From Rosettibacter sp037481715 (lineage in GTDB: Bacteria > Bacteroidota > Ignavibacteria > Ignavibacteriales > Melioribacteraceae): DNA of 64,000 nucleotides. The stretch covers positions 59,733 through 123,732 of the forward strand of contig JBBFLD010000009.1 in NCBI GenBank assembly GCA_037481715.1. The letters are read 5' to 3'. The position numbers and the translations under genes are program-made. Each line of letters begins with the position of its first letter. Positions within the stretch are counted from its first letter, which is position 1. A model generated the notes under the pieces. That model saw nothing but the letters and a program-made list of their open reading frames with translations, had not been told where the DNA came from and searched no databases. This document shows, piece by piece, positions 1-8,375 of this stretch.

Positions 1-309
1 AGAATATGGTGAAAATGAGTAAGTAACTTGATTAATAAAATCATAAAAACTCGATTGAGAAAGATTGTATGGAACATTGTATTGTCGATTGGCAAGAATT
101 GAATCAAGCTGAGCAACTCGTTTTCTCAAAAAATTTAATTGTTGTGTTAATGCTTCGGTATCGAGCTGATAAAGTGTTAATTCTTTTATCTTTTTTTCAC
201 GGTCTTTAATTTTTCCTTTCAAGTAAACATAATTGAATAGCCCGCCAATTAGAATAATGGCAACAAGTATCGCAGAAATGATGACGGTATTTTTTACTTT
301 GCTGTTCAT
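1..309 (-). CDS. PilO-like pilus assembly membrane protein (partial, C-terminus beyond window)
   Basis: Only the first 103 codons are visible; the gene runs off the left edge. After a short basic start (MNSKVKN) there is one hydrophobic segment at about residues 6-26, then a charged, probably coiled-coil stretch (about residues 28-70) rich in K, E, L and Q. One N-terminal membrane helix followed by a coiled coil is the PilO/GspM layout. Its ATG overlaps the TGA of the upstream PilM-PilN-like gene (ATGA), so the two are translationally coupled. By family, PilO forms an inner-membrane alignment complex with PilN. The assignment rests on topology and position, because the C-terminal ferredoxin-like domain is not in view. 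Confidence 0.6.
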   Translation of the reverse strand, partial: MNSKVKNTVIISAILVAIILIGGLFNYVYLKGKIKDREKKIKELTLYQLDTEALTQQLNFLRKRVAQLDSILANRQYNVPYNLSQSSFYDFINQVTYSFSPYS

Positions 310-1862
310 TTTGTTTTCAAAGTATCTGCCTGCAATTTGAAATTAATTATATAAGAGAAAGCACTTTTTTCTCTTATGGATTCATAATTGATATTTTTGA
401 TAACAGCAGAAGGCATGCTTTCTGCAAATTCTGTAAGCACACCTCTCGATAAAGAATATCCGCTGATTCTAATTTCTGAAGGCGAAACAGTTTCTAATCT
501 GCTTAACCAGAAATTTCTTCTTCTTTCAATAAAATCTGAAATCTTTGTGATATTTTTATTCCAGATTCCTGCACCAGCAGATGCAGAATCAAGAATTGCT
601 TGAGTAGCATCAAAGTTATTAATTCTGTTATCAAGAGGAGTAATTTCCTGCACAAGTGCCTGATTCTGAATTTGTCTTTGAGTCAATCTTTCTATTTCTA
701 AATCAAGTTCTTTTATTTGTTCATAACTTGATAAAATTTTGAATGTAAAGAAAAATGTGGCGCCAAATAATAAAGGAAGCATTGCATAGCTGTGCCATCC
801 AAATTGCAAAAATTTCTGATTCTCTTGAATATATCTTGGAAGGAAGTTTATGCCAGTGTAAATTTTATCGAGCTCATCAAAATATTCAACTCCAACAGAA
901 ATCGGAATTGCATAGAGAGCAAGATTTTTAATTTCATCTTCGGTTAATGATGATGTATCCAAGTTTTCAAATTTTAATTCGAAGACATTTGCTTCTGGAA
1001 AAGTTCCATAGAAAGAAAGGATTAAATTTTCTGAACGGTCTTCTCCACAAAGAATTATATTGTCTAACTTTGGAATTCCTCCATTTTCCATTTCAAGAAG
1101 AATTTTAGAAAAGTAAACATCATAAGTATGAAGATTTTTAGTTCCAATATCTAAAGTTGCACCGATGTGTTTTAATTTTTGTCCTTCTAAAAAAATCAGC
1201 TTGCTGTATTCTTTTCCAATATGAATGATTAATGTGTAATCTTCCGGGAAAAATTTATGAGATTTACCAACAAAATAAGCTAAAGATAATTCTGCAGGTT
1301 TGATTGTAGGAATTTTGTAATAACGCTTTTTATTATAACTTGCAAGTTGATTAACAATAGTAGCACCAGCAATTTCTCCTTCAATAAATACACTCAGCAT
1401 TGCTTTTTCACTAAACTCTATTACATCAATCATATCGGGAGGAACTATAATTCCTTTTGTGTTTTCAATATCTGCAATTATTGATTGAAGTAACTTTTTT
1501 CTGTTCTCTTCTCTTGGACCTTCATAAAAATGGTAGCTAACAATAGGTTCACTTACAATTGGAATAAAATGAAGTGATTTTAAATTTAATCCTGATAACG
1601 CAGCTTGTATCTGTCCAATATCTGAAGTATCAACTGACTCTTCTTTTCCCAAATCAATTTTATCAATACTATCAAAAGAAATTTCACTTGAGGAATCGAT
1701 AGACTCAAGTTCTGTTAGTGATTCCTGTCTTGAGGAACTTTGTAAAGCTGTCGACATTGTAATTGAAGCAACACGATTTACCGATACAGTCTCGTTGTTT
1801 TTTGACATGACTGCAAGTTTTACATCATTGCCTTCATTATATATGCAGACTATTTGTTTCAT
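306..1862 (-). CDS. PilM-PilN-type fusion (GspL-like) pilus assembly protein
   Basis: A 518-residue protein. The first ~345 residues look like an actin-fold PilM domain (for example LIIHIGKEYSKLIF followed by GATLDIG). A single membrane helix follows at about residues 355-378, then a coiled coil (about 380-410) and a ~100-residue C-terminal domain like periplasmic PilN. Canonical PilM (~350 aa, cytoplasmic) and PilN (~200 aa, membrane) are separate genes; here they are one polypeptide, as in GspL of type II secretion. It lies 1 bp after pilT and overlaps the PilO-like gene by 4 bp. The expected role is to link the cytoplasmic ATPase/PilC platform to the periplasmic alignment complex. The family call is fairly sure; the fusion is read from topology. 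Confidence 0.7.
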   Translation of the reverse strand: MKQIVCIYNEGNDVKLAVMSKNNETVSVNRVASITMSTALQSSSRQESLTELESIDSSSEISFDSIDKIDLGKEESVDTSDIGQIQAALSGLNLKSLHFIPIVSEPIVSYHFYEGPREENRKKLLQSIIADIENTKGIIVPPDMIDVIEFSEKAMLSVFIEGEIAGATIVNQLASYNKKRYYKIPTIKPAELSLAYFVGKSHKFFPEDYTLIIHIGKEYSKLIFLEGQKLKHIGATLDIGTKNLHTYDVYFSKILLEMENGGIPKLDNIILCGEDRSENLILSFYGTFPEANVFELKFENLDTSSLTEDEIKNLALYAIPISVGVEYFDELDKIYTGINFLPRYIQENQKFLQFGWHSYAMLPLLFGATFFFTFKILSSYEQIKELDLEIERLTQRQIQNQALVQEITPLDNRINNFDATQAILDSASAGAGIWNKNITKISDFIERRRNFWLSRLETVSPSEIRISGYSLSRGVLTEFAESMPSAVIKNINYESIREKSAFSYIINFKLQADTLKTK

Positions 1863-1863
1863 A

Positions 1864-3090
1864 TTACACAGCTTTTAATAGTTGCATAATACGGGTTTTA
1901 TTATTTGCATAAGCAATAGCATTTTCCTTTGATATTTTCTTTTCAGTATAAAGGCGCAACAAATCCTGTTCCATTGTAATCATACCTTGCGGACCGCCTT
2001 GATTAATCATCATATAAATTTCGCTTGTATTATTGTTTTTTATTGCTGCTCTAACACTTGGAGTTACTATTAGAACTTCTTTTGCAAGAACCCGCTTGCC
2101 ATCGAGGCTGGGGACTAATTTTTGAGATACTACAGAAATTAAAACATCAGCTAATCGGTTTCTTACTCTTTCCTGTTCTATTGGATGAACTTCTGCAATA
2201 ATGCGGTCAATAGATTCAACTGCAGATGAAGTATGCAATGTAGAAAATACCTTATGACCTGTATCTGTTACCTCTAAAGCTGCCATTATTGTGTCGGGGT
2301 CTCTCATTTCTCCAATTACAATTATATCGGGGTCCTGTCTTAGTGATTGAATTACTCCATCTTTGAAAGATAAAACATCTCTTCCAACTTCTCTATGTTT
2401 TATTATAGAAACTTTAGATGTATGAACATATTCAACTGGAGAAGCAATTATAACAATATGACATGGGTCGAATTGATTATGATAATCAATGATTGCATCG
2501 AGAGTAGTTGATTTACCTGAACCTGTAATTCCAGTTACAAGTGATAAACCAAATTTTATATAGTTATGGCTCATTGTTTTAATTGCCAGGGGATGAAATT
2601 CAAGTGATTCAAGAGGACGAATTTTTGCCTGTATAGCTCTCATGTTTAGAGCTAATGTGTCAAGGTCGAAATATGCATCAGCACGGAATCGAACATTTGT
2701 ATTTTGTTTTGGATAGAAAAATGAATAGCTGAAATCCAGATTTCTTTGTTCAAGCAAAAAATTTCTTTGGTTTTTATTAAGAAGAGAAATTATCAATACA
2801 GCAGCTTCATCAGTATTCATTGTGGGCAAATCTTTAACCCGTTCCTTTTTTCCATAAATTCGAAACCAGACATAACCTTGTGTTCCAAATCCGCCAATCT
2901 CAACATCAGATGCCTGTCGTTCAATCATTAAGCTCAAAATGTGATTTGCAAATTGTATTATTAAAAGTTTTTCGTTGTCGGTAAGCTGGTCAATATTATC
3001 TGCAATATATTTTACTCGTTCTGGGCCAAAAACAGTTTGAGGAATTTTATTTGCAAAATTAGTTAGTATTTGTTTTGCTTCTTCTATCAT
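1864..3090 (-). CDS. pilT: PilT-family twitching motility / retraction ATPase
   Basis: A 408-residue GspE/PilT-superfamily ATPase without the long N-domain of PilB. The Walker A motif GITGSGKST lies near residue 190. The Asp-box/Walker B segment is near 262 (IVIGEMRD), followed by the His-box region with FSTLHTSSA. No Cys4 zinc motif is present, as expected of PilT. Such ATPases form cytoplasmic hexamers that power pilus retraction. The next gene (PilM-PilN-like) follows after 1 bp and pilB lies 168 bp upstream, so it belongs to the pilus operon. PilT and PilU are hard to separate by eye, so the retraction role is inferred from family and context. Confidence 0.88.
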   Translation of the reverse strand: MIEEAKQILTNFANKIPQTVFGPERVKYIADNIDQLTDNEKLLIIQFANHILSLMIERQASDVEIGGFGTQGYVWFRIYGKKERVKDLPTMNTDEAAVLIISLLNKNQRNFLLEQRNLDFSYSFFYPKQNTNVRFRADAYFDLDTLALNMRAIQAKIRPLESLEFHPLAIKTMSHNYIKFGLSLVTGITGSGKSTTLDAIIDYHNQFDPCHIVIIASPVEYVHTSKVSIIKHREVGRDVLSFKDGVIQSLRQDPDIIVIGEMRDPDTIMAALEVTDTGHKVFSTLHTSSAVESIDRIIAEVHPIEQERVRNRLADVLISVVSQKLVPSLDGKRVLAKEVLIVTPSVRAAIKNNNTSEIYMMINQGGPQGMITMEQDLLRLYTEKKISKENAIAYANNKTRIMQLLKAV

Positions 3091-3258
3091 GTTTTATTTT
3101 GAATGCGATATTTCTAATTGGTTTAATTTTTTTATTTAACATAGTTTAATTGATTTTAAAATCAAAGAAATAAATTTATTTGTATTAAAAACATTAATAC
3201 CCAATAAATTTTTCTATTACATTTAATTATCGATAATTTTTATCAAGTTTTTATTGAA

Positions 3259-5043
3259 TTAATCTTCCATTGTGGCAGCAATTACTTCTTGAATTGAGGT
3301 TAATCCCATTTTTACTTTTTCGAATCCCGATTCTCTTAAGCTGATGGTTCCATCTTTTCTTGCCTGTTCACGAATTGCTTCTTCATCTACTTCATTACCT
3401 GAACGAACAATTATTCTTCTTATTTCTTTTGTGAAATATAGAGCCTCGTGTATAGCCATTCTTCCTTTGTAACCGGTGTTATTGCATTTATCGCATCCAA
3501 CAGCTTCATAAATATCGTAACCAAGCCAATCTTCTAATTTGAGTCCAGCAGGTAAAATATGTTCTTCCAGATTTGTAACTTTTCTTTTGCAATGTTCGCA
3601 TAATTTTCGAATTAATCTTTGAGCTACAATAATGTTTATTGCATAAGCAATCAGGAATGGTTCAATACCCATTTTGAATAAACGAGCTACAGCACTTGGT
3701 GCATCATTTGTGTGAAGAGTTGAAAAAGTTAAGTGACCTGTATTTGCAAGTTTAATTGCAGTTTCAGCAGTTTCTTTATCGCGCATTTCGCCAACAAGAA
3801 CTATGTCAGGGTCGTGACGCAAGATTGCTCTTATCGCCTGTTCGAAGTTCATTTTATGTCCAATCTTAAGCTGACGTGCTCCTTCAATTACATATTCAAC
3901 CGGGTCTTCAATTGTTAAAACATTTTTGGTTGGATGGATAACTTGATACAAAGCAGCAATTAAAGTAGTTGATTTTCCACTTCCTGTTGGTCCTGTTAAA
4001 ATTATCATTCCCTGCGGTTGATTGATTGCTTTTACAAAAGCTTGATGAGCATAACCTGTAAGCCCAAGTTTGTTCAAATCTTTTATTACTTTTCTGTCAT
4101 CAAGAACTCTTATAACAATGCTTTCAAATTTATTTTTTAATTCTGTTCCAACCATTGGCAGTACTGAAACTCTAAAGCGAATTATATGACCATCAATTTC
4201 TCTTTGAATAAAACCGTCCTGAGCTTTTTCTCTTTCAAATCTATCCAGACCTTTTGAGCGGTCTTTGACAACTGCCATAACAGCTTCAGGCATTGTATTT
4301 TCCTGAACATGCCATAATTGCAGTTTACCATCTATTCGAAAGTGAATCTCAGTTTTCATTGCTCCTTTTGGAATTATATGAATATCACTTACACTTTTAC
4401 GCACTGCTTCTACGAGAGCAGCTTCAATCAAGTTAATTAAAGCACTTTTGTTTATTTCAGCATCTAATTCTTCTTCGTCAATTGTTTCTTCTTGAACAAC
4501 ATGAAGTTCTTCACCGGCTTCTTCAATCATTTTTAGATAAACATTCTCGGAAGAAACTATCATGTTTATAAGTTTATCATAATCTTTTTTTCGCAGATAG
4601 TTTATTTCATATTTTTTTGCATTTAATGCATATGCTACTTTTGCAATTGCTCTGTCTGTTGGGTCAACAGCAGCAAGTATTAATTTATCTTTTACTTTAT
4701 CATCATACTTAAATGGAATGATGCGATGCTCAAGAAGCATTTGTTTAACTTCTTGAGGCTGACGATTAATTAAATTTTTTATTTCGTTGATTCTTTCTTC
4801 TGGCAGTTCTTCTGGACGAATATTAAGTTCTTTGAATGCATAGAGAATTGCAACTTCGCGGAATATAACATCGTGTTCAAAACCAAATTCTTCAACAAGT
4901 ATTTGAGCAAGATTTCGCTTTTTATTTGTCTGGTCTGCTTCTTTTACTTTTAAAGCCTGTTCTAAAATTTTTGAATCAATTATTCCTTTTTTTAATAATA
5001 GGTAGCCGATTTTATCCGCCATTTCTAATTGTGTATCCAGCAT
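3259..5043 (-). CDS. pilB: PilB/GspE-family pilus extension ATPase
   Basis: A 594-residue extension ATPase. The N-terminal ~150 residues match the GspE/MshE N-domain (IGYLLLKKGIID, then EILVEE-like helices). A core ATPase follows, with Walker A GPTGSGKST near residue 353 and VGEMRDKET/FSTLHTND near 425-450. A Cys4 zinc motif (CEHC near 483, CDKC near 519) is diagnostic of PilB/GspE rather than PilT. A good ribosome-binding site (AAAAGGAG) precedes the ATG. It sits between pilC and pilT. The role is ATP-driven polymerisation of pilin subunits from the cytoplasmic face. A type II secretion role cannot be excluded, but the PilT neighbour favours a pilus. Confidence 0.88.
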   Translation of the reverse strand: MLDTQLEMADKIGYLLLKKGIIDSKILEQALKVKEADQTNKKRNLAQILVEEFGFEHDVIFREVAILYAFKELNIRPEELPEERINEIKNLINRQPQEVKQMLLEHRIIPFKYDDKVKDKLILAAVDPTDRAIAKVAYALNAKKYEINYLRKKDYDKLINMIVSSENVYLKMIEEAGEELHVVQEETIDEEELDAEINKSALINLIEAALVEAVRKSVSDIHIIPKGAMKTEIHFRIDGKLQLWHVQENTMPEAVMAVVKDRSKGLDRFEREKAQDGFIQREIDGHIIRFRVSVLPMVGTELKNKFESIVIRVLDDRKVIKDLNKLGLTGYAHQAFVKAINQPQGMIILTGPTGSGKSTTLIAALYQVIHPTKNVLTIEDPVEYVIEGARQLKIGHKMNFEQAIRAILRHDPDIVLVGEMRDKETAETAIKLANTGHLTFSTLHTNDAPSAVARLFKMGIEPFLIAYAINIIVAQRLIRKLCEHCKRKVTNLEEHILPAGLKLEDWLGYDIYEAVGCDKCNNTGYKGRMAIHEALYFTKEIRRIIVRSGNEVDEEAIREQARKDGTISLRESGFEKVKMGLTSIQEVIAATMED

Positions 5044-5114
5044 AGCTTAACTCCTTTTCATTTAACTTGCTTTTATGTCGACTTAAATTTAACAGCAATA
5101 TAATTAATAGTGTA

Positions 5115-6458
5115 TCATTGTGCTAATGGTGATTTTGGACTTATTGTTGCTGTTTCTGCTGAAATTAAAGTTAATGCAATCATAACAATCATAATAATCA
5201 TAGCTATTGCAAGCTGTATCATTTCAATCACATTTTTTAATCTAAATACAGTTTCGCTTTCATAATAATTTGCAAGTTGAAGAGCAGTATTTTTAATTGT
5301 TCCTGTTTCTTCGCCAGAGTGAAATCTTGATAAAGCTGTATCTGTAAATACGCCGCTTGCCTGGAAAGCATCTGTAATTCCTATTCCTTTTTTAATCATT
5401 AATGGAATAGCCACATTTTTGATTTGATTTTCAAAATAACTATTGCCAGTTGCTTCGGCTGCAATTCTAATGGGTTCAATACTTTCGGCAGACCCTGTGT
5501 AGAGTGTATAAAATACACGGCAAAAAACTTCTATATTTGTTTTGTGAATAAGATTTCCAATTATTGGAATTTTATACATCAGTCTGTCAATTATTAGTTT
5601 TCCTTTTTTGGTTTTAGCAAATTGAATTATAAATATTGGAGGAATTATAATAGCTAATGATACCCAGAGAATATTTCCCATTAAGAAATCACTAATTTTT
5701 AATGTGGCGGCAGTCAGTGGTGGTAAATCAATTTTAAATTTGATAAACAATTTAGCTGTTTCTGGAAAGATATAGCCGACATAAAATATTACAGCAAGAA
5801 ACAATACGAACAAAGTAACTAATGGTGTAATCAAAGCACTTCTTAAGTTCTTTCTAAATTCCTGCTGACGCTCGAGAAATTTTGCTGTTGCTTTGTAGAT
5901 TTCTGCCATGTTACCACTTTTAGATGCAAGGCCAAGCATATATGCAGTAAATTTTCCAAATACAGATTGATATCGAAGAAATGTAGCTTCGCTGTCAGCT
6001 CCTTTTTTAAGTTCATTATTAATTTGTCTTAAAGTTTCGCGCAAAGTTTTATTTTGAATATCATTTATAAGCAATGTAAGTATTTCGCTATAAGGAAGTT
6101 TTTGCTCAAGCAGTTCGGCACTAATTTTTACATAAGAAACGATATCCTGCTGCGGCGGTTTGAAGTTGAACTCAAAATATTTTTTATTGACAGAAATAAC
6201 TTCGTAACCAAGTTTTCGAAGAGCATTTACAACTTCTTCTTTGCTGAAAGCTCGCTGTTCGCCGATGATTGGTTTTTCATTGCCGCGTCGTATTTTATAA
6301 ATATATGTGCTTTTTTTTTGGATTGAATGGATTTTGAGATTATTTTTTTGAGCTAATTTGTAAATCTTCTTTTTAGCTTCGCTGAAAGTAGGTTCATTAA
6401 GTGTTCCAGTGATTGTTTGTCCACCTGGTTTAATAGCGTTAAATCTTACTTCAATCAT
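5115..6458 (-). CDS. pilC: PilC/GspF-family inner-membrane platform protein
   Basis: A 447-residue polytopic protein with two GspF repeats (about 105-225 and 310-430), each followed by hydrophobic helices, including one near 208-230 and a terminal one near 412-440. The ~100-residue N-terminal extension is charged and probably cytoplasmic. A ribosome-binding site AAGGGG lies about 7 bases before the ATG. PilC/GspF is the membrane platform that couples the PilB/PilT hexamer to pilin insertion. It is separated from the upstream pilin gene by a hairpin terminator (6724-6763), so it may be expressed at a lower level than the pilin. Confidence 0.85.
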   Translation of the reverse strand: MIEVRFNAIKPGGQTITGTLNEPTFSEAKKKIYKLAQKNNLKIHSIQKKSTYIYKIRRGNEKPIIGEQRAFSKEEVVNALRKLGYEVISVNKKYFEFNFKPPQQDIVSYVKISAELLEQKLPYSEILTLLINDIQNKTLRETLRQINNELKKGADSEATFLRYQSVFGKFTAYMLGLASKSGNMAEIYKATAKFLERQQEFRKNLRSALITPLVTLFVLFLAVIFYVGYIFPETAKLFIKFKIDLPPLTAATLKISDFLMGNILWVSLAIIIPPIFIIQFAKTKKGKLIIDRLMYKIPIIGNLIHKTNIEVFCRVFYTLYTGSAESIEPIRIAAEATGNSYFENQIKNVAIPLMIKKGIGITDAFQASGVFTDTALSRFHSGEETGTIKNTALQLANYYESETVFRLKNVIEMIQLAIAMIIMIVMIALTLISAETATISPKSPLAQ

Positions 6459-6723
6459 TAAAACCCCTTATTAAAGTCATTTAATAAGTAACGCATATTA
6501 AATTTAAGAAAAATAAAAACAAAAGTAATTACTAATTAACTGTAGTCACTTATTTATTAAAATAAATTTCTAATGAGTTATTATTTTATTTGATTATCGA
6601 TAGTAAATTACAATAATTGAGCCATTTGGGTATGACTAAAAAGCAGTTTTTCGATTGTTGAATATGTGAAAATTTGTGTTAAACTTTTTTCTATTTTTAA
6701 AAAGAGTTGACAATTTTAGTTAT

Positions 6724-6763
6724 TAAAATAAAAAGGCTGGCAAAACTATGTTTTACCAGCCTT
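6724..6763 (-). terminator. Hairpin terminator/attenuator between pilin and pilC
   Basis: Read on the minus strand, AAGGCTGG and CCAGCCTT pair (6733-6740 with 6756-6763). Inner AAAAC/GTTTT pairs extend the stem, and a T-rich tail follows (6724-6735). It lies just downstream of the pilin-like gene and upstream of pilC on the same strand. It would let the pilin be made in excess over the assembly machinery, with read-through feeding pilC onward. Confidence 0.7.
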
Positions 6764-6801
6764 ACGTATTTCTAATCATAAGTTAAATAATATGAAAAAT
6801 A

Positions 6802-7209
6802 CTATTCACCACCACTGCCAGATACAGGCGTTATGGTAAAATCATTAGGCCCAACGACACATTGTAACTTGATTATATTTCCAGCATCATCTTTTTCTGT
6901 ACCGGTAGCTATTATTGTTGCATTTTCGTCTGTAGTAGTAACAGCAATATCTTCACTCATATTAGCAGTTCTTTTTAAGCTTGCTGGGATAGTATTCTCC
7001 CAACCAGTAAATTTATTACCTCCACCTCCCAATGCAGTTGGTTTACGGTAATATTGTTGTGCCATTGCTGCTAAATTTGTTAAATCTGCTGTTAGAGCAT
7101 CTCTGTTTGCTTGATAGCTGCTTGCAGTAAATACATTAATACCTACTACTACAGCGATACCGACGATTATAACGCCGAGAACGATAAGTAATAATTGTTG
7201 TTGACCCAT
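6802..7209 (-). CDS. Type IV pilin-like protein (MGQQQ type), second of a tandem pair
   Basis: A 135-residue protein starting MGQQQLLLIVLG with a ~24-residue hydrophobic helix directly after the start. A soluble domain follows with NLAAMAQQYYRKP and a GGGGNKFTGW motif. The shape is that of a pseudopilin/pilin: a short leader ending in Gly, a hydrophobic spine, then a small globular head. The usual Glu at position +5 is absent, and the pre-Gly leader is only Met. A strong ribosome-binding site (AAAGGAG) and a downstream terminator suggest high expression, so it may be the main fibre subunit. It is paralogous to the gene at 7364-7747, sharing the first ~20 residues and the GGGG-F-GW motif. No precise family name is claimed. 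Confidence 0.65.
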   Translation of the reverse strand: MGQQQLLLIVLGVIIVGIAVVVGINVFTASSYQANRDALTADLTNLAAMAQQYYRKPTALGGGGNKFTGWENTIPASLKRTANMSEDIAVTTTDENATIIATGTEKDDAGNIIKLQCVVGPNDFTITPVSGSGGE

Positions 7210-7252
7210 AGGTAACTCCTTTTAATTTGTGAGTAAATATGTTAATTAAAAA

Positions 7253-7265
7253 ACAGTGAAACTGT
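7253..7265 (-). terminator. Short hairpin with T6 tail between the two pilin-like genes
   Basis: ACAGT-TTC-ACTGT followed by TTTTTTAA on the minus strand. The stem is only 5 bp, so it is at best a weak terminator or processing site. Confidence 0.25.
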
Positions 7266-7363
7266 ATTTGTTAAAGCCATTTATCAATTTATATACCATC
7301 TAAAAATTTTTTTTAAAAGTAGTTTTATACTAATAAAACCTGCATTTAAATCATAAAAAGAAC

Positions 7364-7747
7364 TTAATTAATAATTTCTACTCTATAAATAGTTGGTTTA
7401 ACAACTATTTTCACTCTTATTGAGTCATCATTTGTCACAATTTCATTACCAACTCCCATAATTATTAGGCTATCATCACTCACATTTTCGCGTCTATAAC
7501 TGCCTGTAGCTGTTACTTTTAATTCGGGCGGAACATCCCAACCAATAAATGACCTTCCGCCTCCGCCAAGTGATTTTGGGCTTAAATAATATTTTTGTGC
7601 CATCGCTGCTAAGTTTACAAGTTCATTTGTCACAATATTTCTTTTAGATTCAATTGCATTTGCCCTGAATAAATTAATTCCCATAAATATTGCAATGCCC
7701 ACAATAACAATTCCAAGTAATATTAATAATAATTGTTGCTGTCCCAC
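7364..7747 (-). CDS. Type IV pilin-like protein (MGQQQ type), first of a tandem pair
   Basis: A 127-residue paralogue of the next gene. It has the same MGQQQLLLI start, the same hydrophobic helix, NLAAMAQKYYLSP, and GGGGRSFIGW in place of GGGGNKFTGW; the C-terminal heads differ. It starts with GTG (the codon before GGACAGCAACAA) and has no good ribosome-binding site, unlike its neighbour, so it is probably a minor subunit. It precedes the pil genes on the same strand. Missing +5 Glu and a one-residue leader are unusual for prepilin-peptidase substrates. The pilin-like role is inferred from the helix position and the pil context. Confidence 0.6.
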   Translation of the reverse strand: MGQQQLLLILLGIVIVGIAIFMGINLFRANAIESKRNIVTNELVNLAAMAQKYYLSPKSLGGGGRSFIGWDVPPELKVTATGSYRRENVSDDSLIIMGVGNEIVTNDDSIRVKIVVKPTIYRVEIIN

Positions 7748-7869
7748 AATTTTACCAAATTTTGATTAAGTAAAATTTTCCAGTTCAATTGCTTTAATAT
7801 AGCTCTTTCAGAACTTACAAATATTGAACCAGTGGAATAAATTTACAAAACTGTTTTAATTTACACTGG

Positions 7870-7897
7870 AATATAAGAAAGGAATAAAAGAAAGCAA
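7870..7897 (-). promoter_or_regulatory. Possible promoter of the pilin/pil operon
   Basis: On the minus strand TTGCTT-N16-TATATT (7892-7897 and 7870-7875). An inverted repeat, GCAAAT-gat-ATTTGC (7894-7908), overlaps the -35 side. It is the best candidate in the 247-bp gap upstream of the first pilin-like gene. The match is only moderate. Confidence 0.3.
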
Positions 7898-7994
7898 ATG
7901 ATATTTGCTAATTAATAAGTTAAAAAGTTCAGGTGTTGTAAAAATTACATGTAATTAAAGAAAGATTTTTTCCAATTTTTGAAGTGAAATAAAA

Positions 7995-8372
7995 TCAAAA
8001 ATCTCGTTCTAATTTTAGAGCACTTTCAATAATTTTTTGTAATTCTTCGGGCGTAAAAGGTTTTTGAAGTATTATAAAATCATTTTCCTGAATTTCTTTT
8101 AATGTAGCATCATCAGAAAATGCTGTAATAAAAATTGATGGGATAGAAAATTTGTTTTTTAATTCTCGTGCCGTTTCAAGTCCGTTCAGTTTGCCCTTTA
8201 GTTTTAAATCCATAAGTACTAAATCCGGTTTGGTTTCTTCAGCGAGTGCTAAAGCTTTTTCACCCGTAGATGCAGTTCCAACTACTTCATAATTTAATGA
8301 TGTTAATCTGTATTGAATTTCTAATGCAACAATTGCTTCGTCTTCAACAATAAGAATTTTTGTTTTATGCAT
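7995..8372 (-). CDS. Receiver-only response regulator
   Basis: A 125-residue CheY-like receiver with no output domain. Visible residues are acidic E10/D11, phospho-acceptor D55 (LVLMDLKLKG), T83 (FITAFSD) and K104 (ILQKPF), so the active site is intact. It starts 3 bp after the histidine-kinase gene and is clearly co-transcribed with it. With no DNA-binding or enzymatic domain it must act through protein contact, as a phosphorelay intermediate, or as a phosphate sink. Its output is unknown. Confidence 0.9.
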   Translation of the reverse strand: MHKTKILIVEDEAIVALEIQYRLTSLNYEVVGTASTGEKALALAEETKPDLVLMDLKLKGKLNGLETARELKNKFSIPSIFITAFSDDATLKEIQENDFIILQKPFTPEELQKIIESALKLERDF

Positions 8373-8375
8373 TTT

